Below are positions 27,247-35,696 of a DNA stretch of 64,000 bases, in pieces. Every line of letters begins with the position of its first letter. Position 1 is the stretch's first letter. This DNA comes from an uncultured Eubacteriales bacterium. GTDB taxonomy: Bacteria; Bacillota; Clostridia; Christensenellales; Aristaeellaceae. Under the pieces are notes generated by a model, which saw nothing but the letters and a program-made list of their open reading frames with translations, had not been told where the DNA came from and did not search any database. Made by a program: the position numbers and the translations under genes. The stretch is from the NCBI GenBank assembly GCA_902790015.1, contig CADAQF010000005.1, forward strand, positions 24,738 through 88,737, given 5' to 3'.

Positions 27247-28992
27247 TCAGCCCTCCTTTCCGGTGCTCTGAAACGCGTCAAAGCGGCACAGCTGGCGGCA
27301 CACGCCGCAGCCGACGCACAGCGTCCCGTCCACACGGGCCTTGCCGCCCTTGATGGAAATGGCGGGGCAGCCGATCTGCATGCAGGCCCTGCAGCCGCGG
27401 CACTGGTCCGAAACCACCGTCAGCGGGGGATTATGCCTGACATATTTGAGCAGCGCGCAGGGGCGGCGGGAGATGATGACGGAGGGCTCGGGCGCGGCCA
27501 GCTCCTCCCGCACGGCAAGCTCGCAGGCGGCGAGGTCGTACGGGTCGACCACGCGGACGCGGCTGATGCCCATGGCGCGGCAGAGGCTTTCCAGATCGAT
27601 CTTTCCGGCGGGGTCGCCCTTGATGTTGTAGCCGGTGGTGGGGTTTTGCTGATGGCCGGTCATGCCGGTGATGGAATTATCCAGAATGATGACAGTGGAA
27701 TTGGACTGGTTGTAGGCGATGTTGGCCAGGCCCGTCATGCCGGAGTGCATGAAGGTGCTGTCCCCGATGACGGCGACGGTGCGGCCCTCGCTTTCGGGCG
27801 CGCGGACCTTGTTGAAGCCGTGGACGGCGCTGACCGAGGCGCCCATGCACAGCGTCATCTCAATGGAGGAAAGGGGCGGGGCAGCGCCCAGGGTGTAGCA
27901 GCCGATATCACCCAGCACCGTGCACTTAAGGCGCTTCAGCGTGTAGAAAAGGCCCCTGTGCGGGCAGCCCGCGCACATGACCGGCGGGCGGCCGGGGATC
28001 GCTTCTTCGAGCGCTGCGCCCATATTAAAGGACAGGCCCAGCTTTTCCCTGAGGACGTTCTGGCTGAGCTCGCCCTCTAAGGGGAAGAGCTCCTTGCCTA
28101 CCGGGGACAGGCCGATATTGCGGCAGTATTCCTCAATGAAGGGATCCAGCTCCTCGACGACGACCAGCTTTTCGACCGATTGGGAGAAGGCGCGGAGCTT
28201 CTGTTCGGGCAGGGGCCAGATAAGGCCCAGCTTAAACACCGGATAGCGGTCGCCGAAGACTTCCTTCACATACTGATAGCAGGTGGAGGAGGCGACGAAG
28301 CCCATGGAATGATCAGCGCCGTCCTCGATACGGTTAAGGGGCGTTTCCTCGGCGAAGGCAGAGAGCCTGCGCGTCCTTTCTTCCACAATCGGGTGGCGTT
28401 TGATGGCGTTGGCGGGGGTCATGACGTGCTTGGCAATGTCCTTCACATAGTCCCGGAGCGGGGAAAGGACGCGCTCAGCCGTGTCCACCGCGGACTGGGA
28501 ATGGGCGATGCGGGTGCAGGTCTTGAAGAGCACGGCGGTATCGAACCGCTCGGAGATCTCAAAGGCCTCCTTCATGAAAAGAAGGGCCTCGTCGGAATCG
28601 GCCGGCTCCAGCATGGGGAGCTTGGCGGATTTGGCGTAGTGGCGGGAATCCTGCTCGTTCTGGGAGGAGTGCATGCCGGGGTCGTCCGCCACGGCGAGGA
28701 CCAGGCCGCCGTTCACCCCGGTGTAGGATACGGTAAAAAGCGGGTCCGCCGCGACGTTAAGCCCCACGTGCTTCATGCCGCAGAAGCTGCGGGCGCCCGC
28801 GAGGCTGGCGCCGAAGGCGGCCTCCAGGGCGACCTTTTCGTTGGGCGCCCATTCGCAGTAGATTTCGTCGTATTTGGCCGCCTCTTCGGTGATCTCCGTG
28901 CTGGGCGTGCCGGGATAGCTGGATACAAAGGAGCATCCGGCTTCGTACAGGCCCCGTGCGGCGGCGGCGTTGCCGAGCATCAGTTTTTTCAT
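27247..28992 (-). CDS. iorA: Indolepyruvate:ferredoxin oxidoreductase, alpha subunit
   Basis: TPP- and iron-sulfur-containing catalytic subunit. N-terminal pyrimidine-binding domain (SYPGTPSTEITE), TPP domain with GDIGCYTLG and GDSTFMHSGMTGLAN, and a C-terminal ferredoxin part with two cysteine sets: CRGCRACMQIGC and CVGCGVCRQLC. 581 residues, usual length. Role in anaerobic aromatic amino acid breakdown is known for the family. Confidence 0.95.
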   Translation of the reverse strand: MKKLMLGNAAAARGLYEAGCSFVSSYPGTPSTEITEEAAKYDEIYCEWAPNEKVALEAAFGASLAGARSFCGMKHVGLNVAADPLFTVSYTGVNGGLVLAVADDPGMHSSQNEQDSRHYAKSAKLPMLEPADSDEALLFMKEAFEISERFDTAVLFKTCTRIAHSQSAVDTAERVLSPLRDYVKDIAKHVMTPANAIKRHPIVEERTRRLSAFAEETPLNRIEDGADHSMGFVASSTCYQYVKEVFGDRYPVFKLGLIWPLPEQKLRAFSQSVEKLVVVEELDPFIEEYCRNIGLSPVGKELFPLEGELSQNVLREKLGLSFNMGAALEEAIPGRPPVMCAGCPHRGLFYTLKRLKCTVLGDIGCYTLGAAPPLSSIEMTLCMGASVSAVHGFNKVRAPESEGRTVAVIGDSTFMHSGMTGLANIAYNQSNSTVIILDNSITGMTGHQQNPTTGYNIKGDPAGKIDLESLCRAMGISRVRVVDPYDLAACELAVREELAAPEPSVIISRRPCALLKYVRHNPPLTVVSDQCRGCRACMQIGCPAISIKGGKARVDGTLCVGCGVCRQLCRFDAFQSTGKEG

Positions 28993-29005
28993 ATAAGTCT
29001 CTCCA

Positions 29006-29314
29006 TCATTCGTTTTCCCCGCCGTCGGGCAGGTAGCCTTCGCGCTCGATGATCTGACGCATGACGCTTCCGCGCTCCAGGATATTGCGGCGCACGCGGC
29101 TGATGGTGGCGCTGCTGGCGCCGGTCCTGTCCAGTATGTCCACGTAGACCATGTCCTGCATGAGGTACGCGGCGACGTCGTAGCGCTGCTCCATGCTGCG
29201 CAGTTCGTTGTCGGTGCACAGATCTTCGAAGAACTGCTCGCATTCTTCCAGCGTGCGCAGGCTCAATATCGCCTGGTACATGGCTTTGCTGGGCTGCTTT
29301 TTTCTGCTTCGCAT
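29006..29314 (-). CDS. YerC/YecD family TrpR-like transcriptional regulator
   Basis: 102 residues. Seen: LRTLEECEQFFEDLCTDNEL followed by a helix-turn-helix (MVYVDILDRTGASSATISRV) as in the TrpR/YerC superfamily. ATG at 29314 is chosen because family members begin near there; AAGGAG is rather far (13 bases), and the frame is open to 29434. It ends 14 bases before iorA, so it may be first gene of the ior operon and an aromatic amino acid-responsive regulator of it; that link is inferred from position only. Confidence 0.8.
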   Translation of the reverse strand: MRSRKKQPSKAMYQAILSLRTLEECEQFFEDLCTDNELRSMEQRYDVAAYLMQDMVYVDILDRTGASSATISRVRRNILERGSVMRQIIEREGYLPDGGENE

Positions 29315-29454
29315 AAGGCCGGCAAGGCTCCTTCCGGACGGCTGAGGTCCATTGATGAATGGTATTTTATCACATGAAAGCGTGAAAGTAAAGGAGGAAA
29401 AAAGGCGGCTGTTCTGTCCGGGATAAATAGCCAACGGAAATACAAAGGCCCGGC

Positions 29455-29483
29455 TTGATTTTTGCGGTTTTTGCCCTTATAAT
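29455..29483 (+). promoter_or_regulatory. Sigma-A promoter for the nfnAB operon
   Basis: TTGATT (29455-29460), 17-base spacer, TATAAT (29478-29483). It predicts a leader of about 120 bases before the first gene. Confidence 0.8.
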
Positions 29484-29564
29484 GCAGGCAAGCGCGGATA
29501 AAGCGCGGAACAACGGCTTTATTCGCCAGTTTCCGGTTGGAAACAGACGTTTTTCGTTCAAAGG

Positions 29565-29589
29565 CGGCCGATAGGAAGGGCCGTTTTTT
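29565..29589 (+). terminator. Possible attenuator in the nfnA leader
   Basis: Short GC stem CGGCC (29565-29569) with GGCCG (29579-29583) followed by six T (29584-29589), located between the promoter and the first start codon. Upstream TTTCC-GGTT-GGAAA (29531-29543) could form another hairpin. The terminator stem is short, so this is tentative. Confidence 0.35.
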
Positions 29590-29610
29590 GGTAAAGGGAT
29601 GGGAGGCAGT

Positions 29611-30459
29611 ATGTACAGAATCGTGAGAAGGCGGGAGCTGAACCCGACCATCACCCAGATCGAGGTGGAGGCGCCGCTGGTGGCAAGGAAGGCCCGGCCC
29701 GGCCAGTTCATCATCCTGCGCGTGGACGAAGAGGGGGAACGGATCCCCCTGACCGTGGCGGGCGTGAAGCCCGACGAGGGGACCGTCAAGGTGATCTTCC
29801 AGGTGGTGGGGGCTACGACCGCCCTGCTCAACCACAAGCGGGAAGGGGACTTTCTTCAGGACTTCGTGGGGCCGCTGGGCGTGCCCACACATACGGAAGG
29901 GTATAAAAACGTCTGTGTGATCGGCGGGGGCGCGGGCTGCGCCATCGCCCTGCCGCTGGCGGAGGAGTTTCACCGTCTGGGCGCGAAGGTCACCTCCGTG
30001 ATCGGCTTCAGGAACAAGGACCTGCTGATACTGGAGGACGAATTCAAAGCTTGTTCGGACGAGCTGATCGTCATGACGGACGACGGTTCCTACGGGCGGC
30101 ACGGAAACGTGACGGTGCCGCTCAAGGAAAAGCTGGAGGCGGGGGAGCCCTTTGACCTGGTGGTCACCATCGGGCCGCTGATCATGATGAAGTTCGTGAC
30201 GCTGGCCGCCAAGCCCTTTGGCGTTCCGGTGGTGGCGTCCATGAACCCGATCATGATCGACGGGACGGGCATGTGCGGCGGCTGCCGCATCACGCTCAAT
30301 CAGGACGGCAAGCGCGTGACCAGGTTTGCGTGCGTGGACGGGCCGGACTTTAACGCCTACGAGATCGACTTCGACGAGGCGATGAGCCGTTCCCGCATGT
30401 ACGCGGACTTTGAACGGCACGCCTACGAAGAAACCTGCAACCTGCTCAGGCAAGCGTAA
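29611..30459 (+). CDS. Sulfide/dihydroorotate dehydrogenase-like FAD/NAD-binding subunit (NfnA/SudB type)
   Basis: Small subunit of NADH-dependent ferredoxin:NADP oxidoreductase or sulfide dehydrogenase. FAD domain (KARPGQFIILRVDEEGERIP), NAD domain (VCVIGGGAGCAIALPLAEE) and a C-terminal 2Fe-2S site around MCGGCRITLNQDG and RFACVDGPDF. ATG at 29611 is four bases after GGGAGG; the ATG at 29599 overlaps that site. 282 residues. It pairs with the next gene. NfnAB bifurcates electrons between ferredoxin and NADPH; whether this pair bifurcates or works as a glutamate synthase partner cannot be decided here. Confidence 0.88.
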   Translation: MYRIVRRRELNPTITQIEVEAPLVARKARPGQFIILRVDEEGERIPLTVAGVKPDEGTVKVIFQVVGATTALLNHKREGDFLQDFVGPLGVPTHTEGYKNVCVIGGGAGCAIALPLAEEFHRLGAKVTSVIGFRNKDLLILEDEFKACSDELIVMTDDGSYGRHGNVTVPLKEKLEAGEPFDLVVTIGPLIMMKFVTLAAKPFGVPVVASMNPIMIDGTGMCGGCRITLNQDGKRVTRFACVDGPDFNAYEIDFDEAMSRSRMYADFERHAYEETCNLLRQA

Positions 30460-30471
30460 GGAGGGAACAGA

Positions 30472-31887
30472 ATGGCTGTGAACCCGAAAAAGCACGAGAT
30501 GCCTACCCAGGCCCCCGAAGTGCGCGCGCACAATTTTTCGGAGGTGGCGCTGGGCTATTCCCCCGAGATCGCGCTGGAGGAGGCGGCCCGGTGCCTTAAC
30601 TGCCGCAACCACCCCTGCGTGAGCGGCTGCCCGGTCAACATCGACATTCCCTCCTTCATCGCGGAACTGCGCCGCGGGCAGATCGAGGCGGCGTACCAGG
30701 TCATCACCCGCTCCAGCTCCCTGCCGGCGGTCTGCGGCCGCGTCTGCCCCCAGGAAAGCCAGTGCGAGGCCCAGTGCACCCTGCATACCAAGGCGAAGAT
30801 GGACCCGGTGGGCATCGGAAGGCTGGAACGCTTCGCGGCGGACTGGCACAACGAAAACTGTACCGAAAAACCGGCCGCTCCTGCCGCAAACGGGCATAAG
30901 GTGGCCGTGGTGGGCGCCGGCCCTTCCGGCCTGACCTGCGCGGGCGACCTGGCCAAGAAGGGCTATAAGGTGAGCGTCTTTGAGGCGCTGCACACGGCCG
31001 GCGGCGTGCTGGTGTACGGCATCCCCGAGTTCCGTCTGCCCAAGGCCATCGTGGCGCGCGAGGTGGACACGCTTAAAGCCCTGGGCGTGGACATACAGAC
31101 CAATGTGGTGATCGGAAAGACGCTGACGGTGGACGAGCTGTTCGAAATGGGGTACGAGGCGGTGTTCATCGGCTCCGGCGCTGGGCTGCCCAATTTCATG
31201 AACATTCCGGGAGAAGCGCTCAAGGGCGTGTATTCCGCGAACGAGTTCCTGACCCGGTCCAACCTGATGAAGGCCTACCTGGACGACCCGAAGACCCCCA
31301 TCATGAAGGGCGGGAAGGTGGCCGTGGTGGGCGGCGGCAACGTGGCGATGGACGCCGCGAGGACGGCCCTGCGCCTGGGGGCGGAAAAGGTGTACATCGT
31401 CTACCGCCGCTCCATGGACGAACTGCCCGCCCGCCGCGAGGAAGTGGAGCACGCGCAGGAGGAAGGCATCGATTTCCGCCTGCTGTGCAACCCCGTGGAG
31501 ATACTGGGCTATCAAAACCCGGACGATCCGCGCGACCCCAGGAACGGCTTCGTCACCGGCATCCGCTGCATCCGCATGGAGCTGGGCGAGCCGGACGCCT
31601 CCGGCCGCCGCCGCCCGGTGGAGATCCCCGGAAGCGAGTTTGAGCTGGACGTGACCGCTGTGGTCATGGCCATCGGCACCAGCCCCAACCCCCTGATCAA
31701 GTCCACCACGAAGGGCCTGGAGGTCAACCGCAAGGGCGGCATCGTGGTGACCGAGGACGGGCTCACCTCCCGCGAAAACGTGTACGCCGGCGGCGATGCG
31801 GTGACGGGAGCGGCCACGGTCATTTCCGCCATGGGGGCCGGCAAGGTGGCGGCCCGGGCCATCGACCGGGCGCTGGGGAAAGGCTGA
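30472..31887 (+). CDS. NADPH-dependent glutamate synthase small-chain-like subunit (NfnB/SudA/GltA)
   Basis: 471-residue flavoprotein. N-terminal double 4Fe-4S part (CLNCRNHPCVSGCPVNIDIP and CGRVCPQESQCEAQC), first nucleotide fold VAVVGAGPSGLTCAGDLAKKG, second fold VAVVGGGNVAMDAARTALRLG, and a C-terminal FAD contact GGDAVTGAATVISAMGAG. It is 12 bases after the NfnA-type gene with its own GGAGG. Either electron-bifurcating transhydrogenase or sulfide dehydrogenase; no glutamate synthase large subunit is nearby, which favours the former. Confidence 0.9.
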   Translation: MAVNPKKHEMPTQAPEVRAHNFSEVALGYSPEIALEEAARCLNCRNHPCVSGCPVNIDIPSFIAELRRGQIEAAYQVITRSSSLPAVCGRVCPQESQCEAQCTLHTKAKMDPVGIGRLERFAADWHNENCTEKPAAPAANGHKVAVVGAGPSGLTCAGDLAKKGYKVSVFEALHTAGGVLVYGIPEFRLPKAIVAREVDTLKALGVDIQTNVVIGKTLTVDELFEMGYEAVFIGSGAGLPNFMNIPGEALKGVYSANEFLTRSNLMKAYLDDPKTPIMKGGKVAVVGGGNVAMDAARTALRLGAEKVYIVYRRSMDELPARREEVEHAQEEGIDFRLLCNPVEILGYQNPDDPRDPRNGFVTGIRCIRMELGEPDASGRRRPVEIPGSEFELDVTAVVMAIGTSPNPLIKSTTKGLEVNRKGGIVVTEDGLTSRENVYAGGDAVTGAATVISAMGAGKVAARAIDRALGKG

Positions 31888-31899
31888 AGGAGTATACGG

Positions 31900-32346
31900 A
31901 TGAACGAAAAAACCTATCGCTTCTACGGCTGGGAAACGGCGGACGTTTCCCCGCTGACAGACGAATATCCGGCTATCCGCACGCCGCGGGACATGTACGA
32001 CGCGCTGCTTGACTGCTGGTGCGCGGAAACCTGCGCGCCCCGGATGCGCGGGGACTGGTCAAAAGACAACCCTACTTTGGGCCAGTGCTCCATCACTTCC
32101 TTCCTTGTACAGGATCTTTTCGGGGGCCGGGTGTACGGCATCCCCCTGGAGGAGGGCGGCGTCCACTGCTTCAACGAAGCGGGCGGCCGGGTGTTCGACC
32201 TGGCCAGCGAGCAGTTCGGCGAGAGGACGCTGTGCTATGAAAACACCCCGGAGCAGTGCCGGGAGGAGCATCTGAAGGACCCGGACAAGAAGGCGCGCTA
32301 CGAGCTGCTTAAAAAGCTGTTCACGGAGCGGGCCGGAAAGCGCTGA
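31900..32346 (+). CDS. YunG-like protein
   Basis: 148 residues. It resembles B. subtilis YunG by pattern: WSKDNPTLGQCSITSFLVQD, LFGG, then HCFNEAGGRVFDLASEQFGE. The conserved Cys (GQC), His and Asp are ordered as in thiol-protease or transglutaminase-like folds; that is my inference, the family function is not established. It is 12 bases after nfnB and 10 before pgmB, so it is probably cotranscribed. Confidence 0.7.
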   Translation: MNEKTYRFYGWETADVSPLTDEYPAIRTPRDMYDALLDCWCAETCAPRMRGDWSKDNPTLGQCSITSFLVQDLFGGRVYGIPLEEGGVHCFNEAGGRVFDLASEQFGERTLCYENTPEQCREEHLKDPDKKARYELLKKLFTERAGKR

Positions 32347-32356
32347 AGAGCAGCAC

Positions 32357-32992
32357 ATGAAATACAAGGGCGTTATTTTTGACCTGGACGGTGTGATATG
32401 CTCCACCGACGAGTACCATTATCTGGCCTGGAAGGCGCTGGCGGACCGGCTGGGCATCCCCTTTGACAGGGAGCGGAACAACCTTCTGCGGGGCGTCAGC
32501 CGCATGGCCAGCCTGGAGATCATCCTGCAAAAGAGCGATAAAACCTATACCGGGCAGGAAAAGGCCGCCTTTGCCGAGGAAAAGAACAGCCTGTACCGGG
32601 AACTGCTGGGCCGCATGTCGCCCGCCGATCTGTCGGACGACGTCAAAAAAACGCTGGAGGCGCTGAAAAGGACAGAGCTGAAGCTGGCGATCGGCTCCTC
32701 CAGCAAAAATACGCCCTTCATCCTGGAGCGGCTCGGGCTGGACGGCTTTTTTGACGCCGTGGCGGACGGCAACTGTATCACGCACTCCAAGCCCCATCCG
32801 GAGGTTTTCCTCAGGGCGGCTGGCATGACAGGTTTGAGTCCGCAGGACTGCCTGGTGGTGGAGGACGCCCATGCGGGCGTGGAGGCCGCCACGGCGGGGG
32901 GATTCGACTGCGCGGCCATGGGCGACGCCAGGGACGACGAACGGGCCAGGTGGCACCTGAAGCGTTTTTCGGATATCCTGGAAGTGGTGTAA
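32357..32992 (+). CDS. pgmB: Beta-phosphoglucomutase
   Basis: HAD-superfamily enzyme converting beta-glucose-1-phosphate to glucose-6-phosphate. Motif I FDLDGVICSTDEYHYLAWK (nucleophile and acid/base aspartates), the cap loop LRGVSRMASLEIIL, motif II GSSSKN, the lysine in THSKPHPEVF and motif IV VVEDAHAGVEAA. 211 residues. A bidirectional terminator follows at 33042. Confidence 0.93.
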   Translation: MKYKGVIFDLDGVICSTDEYHYLAWKALADRLGIPFDRERNNLLRGVSRMASLEIILQKSDKTYTGQEKAAFAEEKNSLYRELLGRMSPADLSDDVKKTLEALKRTELKLAIGSSSKNTPFILERLGLDGFFDAVADGNCITHSKPHPEVFLRAAGMTGLSPQDCLVVEDAHAGVEAATAGGFDCAAMGDARDDERARWHLKRFSDILEVV

Positions 32993-33041
32993 AGGGCCGG
33001 GCCGCGGAAGGCCTTATCATCGTCCGAATAAAGAAAAAAAG

Positions 33042-33074
33042 ACGCCGGCTTTTCATCAAAGCCGGCGTTTTTTT
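33042..33074. terminator. Bidirectional terminator between pgmB and tRNA-Leu
   Basis: Perfect 11-bp stem (33042-33052 with 33058-33068), 5-base loop, seven T on the right and a long A-run on the left, so it serves both pgmB and the minus-strand tRNA. Confidence 0.92.
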
Positions 33075-33076
33075 GC

Positions 33077-33161
33077 TGGTGCGGCCAACGAGACTTGAAC
33101 TCGTACCCGGTTAAGGACACGCCCCTCAAACGTGCGCGTATGCCAATTCCGCCATGGCCGC
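33077..33161 (-). tRNA. tRNA-Leu (anticodon GAG)
   Basis: Reads GCGGCCA acceptor, GCGGAATTGGC D-arm, anticodon loop TTGAGGG, a long variable arm as in class II tRNAs, T-arm GAGTTCAAGTCTC, acceptor TGGCCGC, discriminator A and encoded CCA (33077-33079). 85 bases with CCA. It decodes CUC/CUU. Confidence 0.95.
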
Positions 33162-33279
33162 AGGACAACGCTGATATTATATCCAACCTTTCCGCATTTG
33201 TCAATCCGTAGAAGAAAATTTTCCAAAGGCTCGCGTGAATACGCGAATACATGCATACATGCGTGAGCGGGCGTGCAGC

Positions 33280-33308
33280 TTGACATTCCGGCCGATGTGC
33301 GATATTGT
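33280..33308 (+). promoter_or_regulatory. Sigma-A promoter upstream of the S41-type protease gene
   Basis: Consensus TTGACA (33280-33285), 17-base spacer, TATTGT (33303-33308). Just upstream (33229-33268) lies an imperfect inverted repeat (GCTCGCG to CGTGAGC) with CGAATAC and ATGCATACATG motifs that could be an operator. Confidence 0.75.
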
Positions 33309-33463
33309 AGGACAAAGCGAGTAGCATGGACGGCTGATGCGCATACCGGCTGACCGGGGCTTTTTACACCCGGCGGGCGGGCATGGGGTTCCGACGGTTT
33401 GAAAGCAGGCGGCGTTTTCAGGCGGAGCATGAGACAAGTGAATTCAGAAAGGGGAAAAGAGCG

Positions 33464-35284
33464 ATGTATTTTAGAAAACACTTCAGGATGATCTCCACCC
33501 TGCTGCTGGCGGTCGCGCTGGTGTTCAGCGCATGCGTGCCGTCGTCCCTCGCAGAGGGAGCCGCAAAGGTGCACAAGCTGGAAAAAAAGACGGTCCCGAT
33601 CTACTTTCAGGACAGAGGCAAGGTGCTTGACGCGGTGCCGCTCGTGTTTATTGACGGGGTGCAGGATCTGCCCTATATGGACCTGGGGGCGATGAAGGAC
33701 TTTCTGAATACCTTCTGGTCCACGATACAGGGGAATGAGGAAACCGTCATCCGCTATAAGGGGGAATACGATCCCGCCATTCAGCGCTACACCCTGACCT
33801 ATGAGCCGACCGGGGTCGTGATGCTGTTCAACCTGGCGGAGGAGACCATCATCGTCAGCGATTATGACATGCTGAACCGCGGCGAGGGCGAAAACCTGAT
33901 GGACTTGCTGAACGCAACCGGATTCAACGCCATCGGAGAGCCGGAAACCTTTCAGCGTGTAGAGAAGGCGCATTTGCTCCGCAACGGAAAGACGAAGGTC
34001 GTGCCCCTGGGCGAATACGACATCCACTTTATCCTTCAGGACGGAATGATCCTGCTGCCCATGCAGACGCTCATGTGTTTCCTGGTCGCCATCCCGTTTG
34101 GCGGCATGCTGTGCTACAACGGCGAGGGGATCTTCCTGGGCGACTCGACGATGCTGTGCAAGGATGCGTATGACGCGGAAACCGGTATGATTAAGACCGT
34201 TTATACCGAGATGGGGGACCTGTATTACAGCGTCGCTCCCAAGATGCGCAGCAAGGAGCTGGCGGAGTTCGGCGCACACGAATTCTGCCTGGAGATGGAC
34301 TGCTTCTACGGGCTCAAGGATATCCACGGCATAGACAGCTTTTATGACCTGCTGATCAACACCGGGCTGCTTCAACGCTTCCTTGATCCGGACCCCGCGG
34401 TAGCGGACAAGGCGCTGCAGGAGCTCATCAATTTCTATCTGGACGATCTGCACAGCGCCTATCTGGCCAACTCCTGGGCGACCGGCCGTGACAAGGAAAT
34501 GATCTCGGCATCCGGATACTCCTCCGCGGCTTATGCGGAATTGTCGAACATGTATAAGCAGTTTATGAACGCGTTCATGCCGGACGGCCGTCCGGCTTAC
34601 CAGGAGATCGGCGACACGGCATATGTGACCTTCGATGAGTTTGAGGCCAACGGGCTGGATTATTACGCGATGGATATGGATGATGAAGCCTCCATCCAGG
34701 ATACCATTTCGCTGATGATGTTTGCCCACCGCAAGATCACCCGGGAAAACAGCCCCATCCGCAACGTGGTGCTCGACCTGACCATGAACGACGGCGGGGA
34801 CGCGGACGCGGCGGTCTTTGTGATCAGCTGGTTCCTGGGAGAAGGTCAGATCAGCCAGATGAATACCTTTACCGAGGCCCGGGCTACCAACGTGTACCGC
34901 GCGGACGCAAACCTGGACCGGGTATTTGACAGCGACGACTGCCTGTATCACACCTACAATCTGTACTGCCTCTGCTCCCCCCTTAGCTTCTCCTGCGGCA
35001 ACCTGGTTCCCTGGGCTTTCCATGCCAGCGGCCAGGTGACCCTCATCGGGGATACCACCGGCGGCGGCAGCTGCATCGTGTTGCCCATGGCCACCGCCTG
35101 GGGCACCATCTTCCAGACCTCCAGCCCCAACCGGCTGTCCTTCATCCGCAACGGCTCCTACTATGATATCGATATGGGAGTCAACCCGGATACGCACCTT
35201 TCCCGCACGGCCAACTACTTCAACCGCGAGGCGCTGACGGAGATCATTCATAATCTGCCCTTCCCAGGCTCACGCTTTGCGTGA
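33464..35284 (+). CDS. Secreted S41 (C-terminal processing peptidase)-like protein
   Basis: 606 residues. N-terminal signal peptide (about 1-30, hydrophobic ISTLLLAVALVFSAC then PSSLAEG); the Cys is not in a clean lipobox. A 350-residue N-terminal part of unknown fold precedes a C-terminal S41-like domain: VVLDLTMNDGGDADAA, then LCSPLSFSCGN (likely catalytic serine, about residue 507) and GDTTGGGS. The usual PDZ domain is not evident. ATG at 33464 has AAAGGGG nine bases before it. The last codons (PFPGSRFA) are made by a perfect hairpin repeat that includes the stop codon, so the original C-terminus may have been altered. Natural substrate unknown. Confidence 0.82.
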   Translation: MYFRKHFRMISTLLLAVALVFSACVPSSLAEGAAKVHKLEKKTVPIYFQDRGKVLDAVPLVFIDGVQDLPYMDLGAMKDFLNTFWSTIQGNEETVIRYKGEYDPAIQRYTLTYEPTGVVMLFNLAEETIIVSDYDMLNRGEGENLMDLLNATGFNAIGEPETFQRVEKAHLLRNGKTKVVPLGEYDIHFILQDGMILLPMQTLMCFLVAIPFGGMLCYNGEGIFLGDSTMLCKDAYDAETGMIKTVYTEMGDLYYSVAPKMRSKELAEFGAHEFCLEMDCFYGLKDIHGIDSFYDLLINTGLLQRFLDPDPAVADKALQELINFYLDDLHSAYLANSWATGRDKEMISASGYSSAAYAELSNMYKQFMNAFMPDGRPAYQEIGDTAYVTFDEFEANGLDYYAMDMDDEASIQDTISLMMFAHRKITRENSPIRNVVLDLTMNDGGDADAAVFVISWFLGEGQISQMNTFTEARATNVYRADANLDRVFDSDDCLYHTYNLYCLCSPLSFSCGNLVPWAFHASGQVTLIGDTTGGGSCIVLPMATAWGTIFQTSSPNRLSFIRNGSYYDIDMGVNPDTHLSRTANYFNREALTEIIHNLPFPGSRFA

Positions 35285-35404
35285 GCCTGGGAAGGGGAAT
35301 ACTTCCCCTTCCCAACCTTCCTCTGTACGGCTTTTCCTGCGTTATCCGCAGTAACCCACGGTTCGCTATGGCGTTTTCAGCGTCTTTGACGCTGAAAACG
35401 CCAT
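35258..35404. repeat. Long perfect hairpins at the 3' end of the S41-type gene
   Basis: Three palindromes in 150 bases: an 18-bp perfect stem with TTT loop (35258-35275/35279-35296), which spans the stop codon; a following one formed by GGGAAGGGGAA and TTCCCCTTCCC with TAC between (about 35288-35312); and a 17-bp perfect stem with TTT loop (35368-35384/35388-35404). The first lacks a T-run, so it is not a typical terminator. Confidence 0.8.
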
Positions 35405-35504
35405 GCTCACCGGGACTTCACCGGCCTTCATCGCCCACTGGGCGCGGCCGCTTCCGTCCCCGGGCGGAAAAGCCGCAAGGAATGTTTTCCTGACGGAAAA
35501 CCTG

Positions 35505-35575
35505 TCCAGGGCCTGCCAGCCCGCTCTCGCTGAAAACAGGCCACCGGCCTGTTTTCCGGGCGCTGCGAGCCCCCC
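35505..35575. repeat. Dispersed hairpin repeat, copy 3
   Basis: GAAAACAGGCC-ACC-GGCCTGTTTTC (35532-35556), preceded by CCAGGGCCTGCCAGCCCGCT and followed by CGGGCGCTGCGAG. Same architecture as copies 1, 2 and 4 but more diverged outside the hairpin. Confidence 0.75.
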
Positions 35576-35623
35576 GCCGGCGAAGCCGGTGGGATACGAT
35601 TACACGCGAGGGTGTGCCCCCTC

Positions 35624-35696
35624 TCCAGGGCCTACCGGCCCGTTCGTCGGTGAAAACGGTCCACCGGACCGTTTTCCGGGCCCTCCTCACCCCCTC
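35624..35696. repeat. Dispersed hairpin repeat, copy 4
   Basis: GAAAACGGTCC-ACC-GGACCGTTTTC (35652-35676) with flanks CCAGGGCCTACCGGCCCG, TTCGTCGGTG and GGGCCCTCCTCACCCCCTC. It matches copy 1 almost base for base over about 50 bases. Confidence 0.8.

Noticed and set aside
29263..31515. 750-codon open frame on the minus strand
   Set aside because: Antisense to the NfnAB-type genes, which have clear motifs. No start signal, no domains.
33056..35251. 731-codon open frame on the minus strand
   Set aside because: Antisense to the S41-type gene and running through the tRNA-Leu; not a gene.
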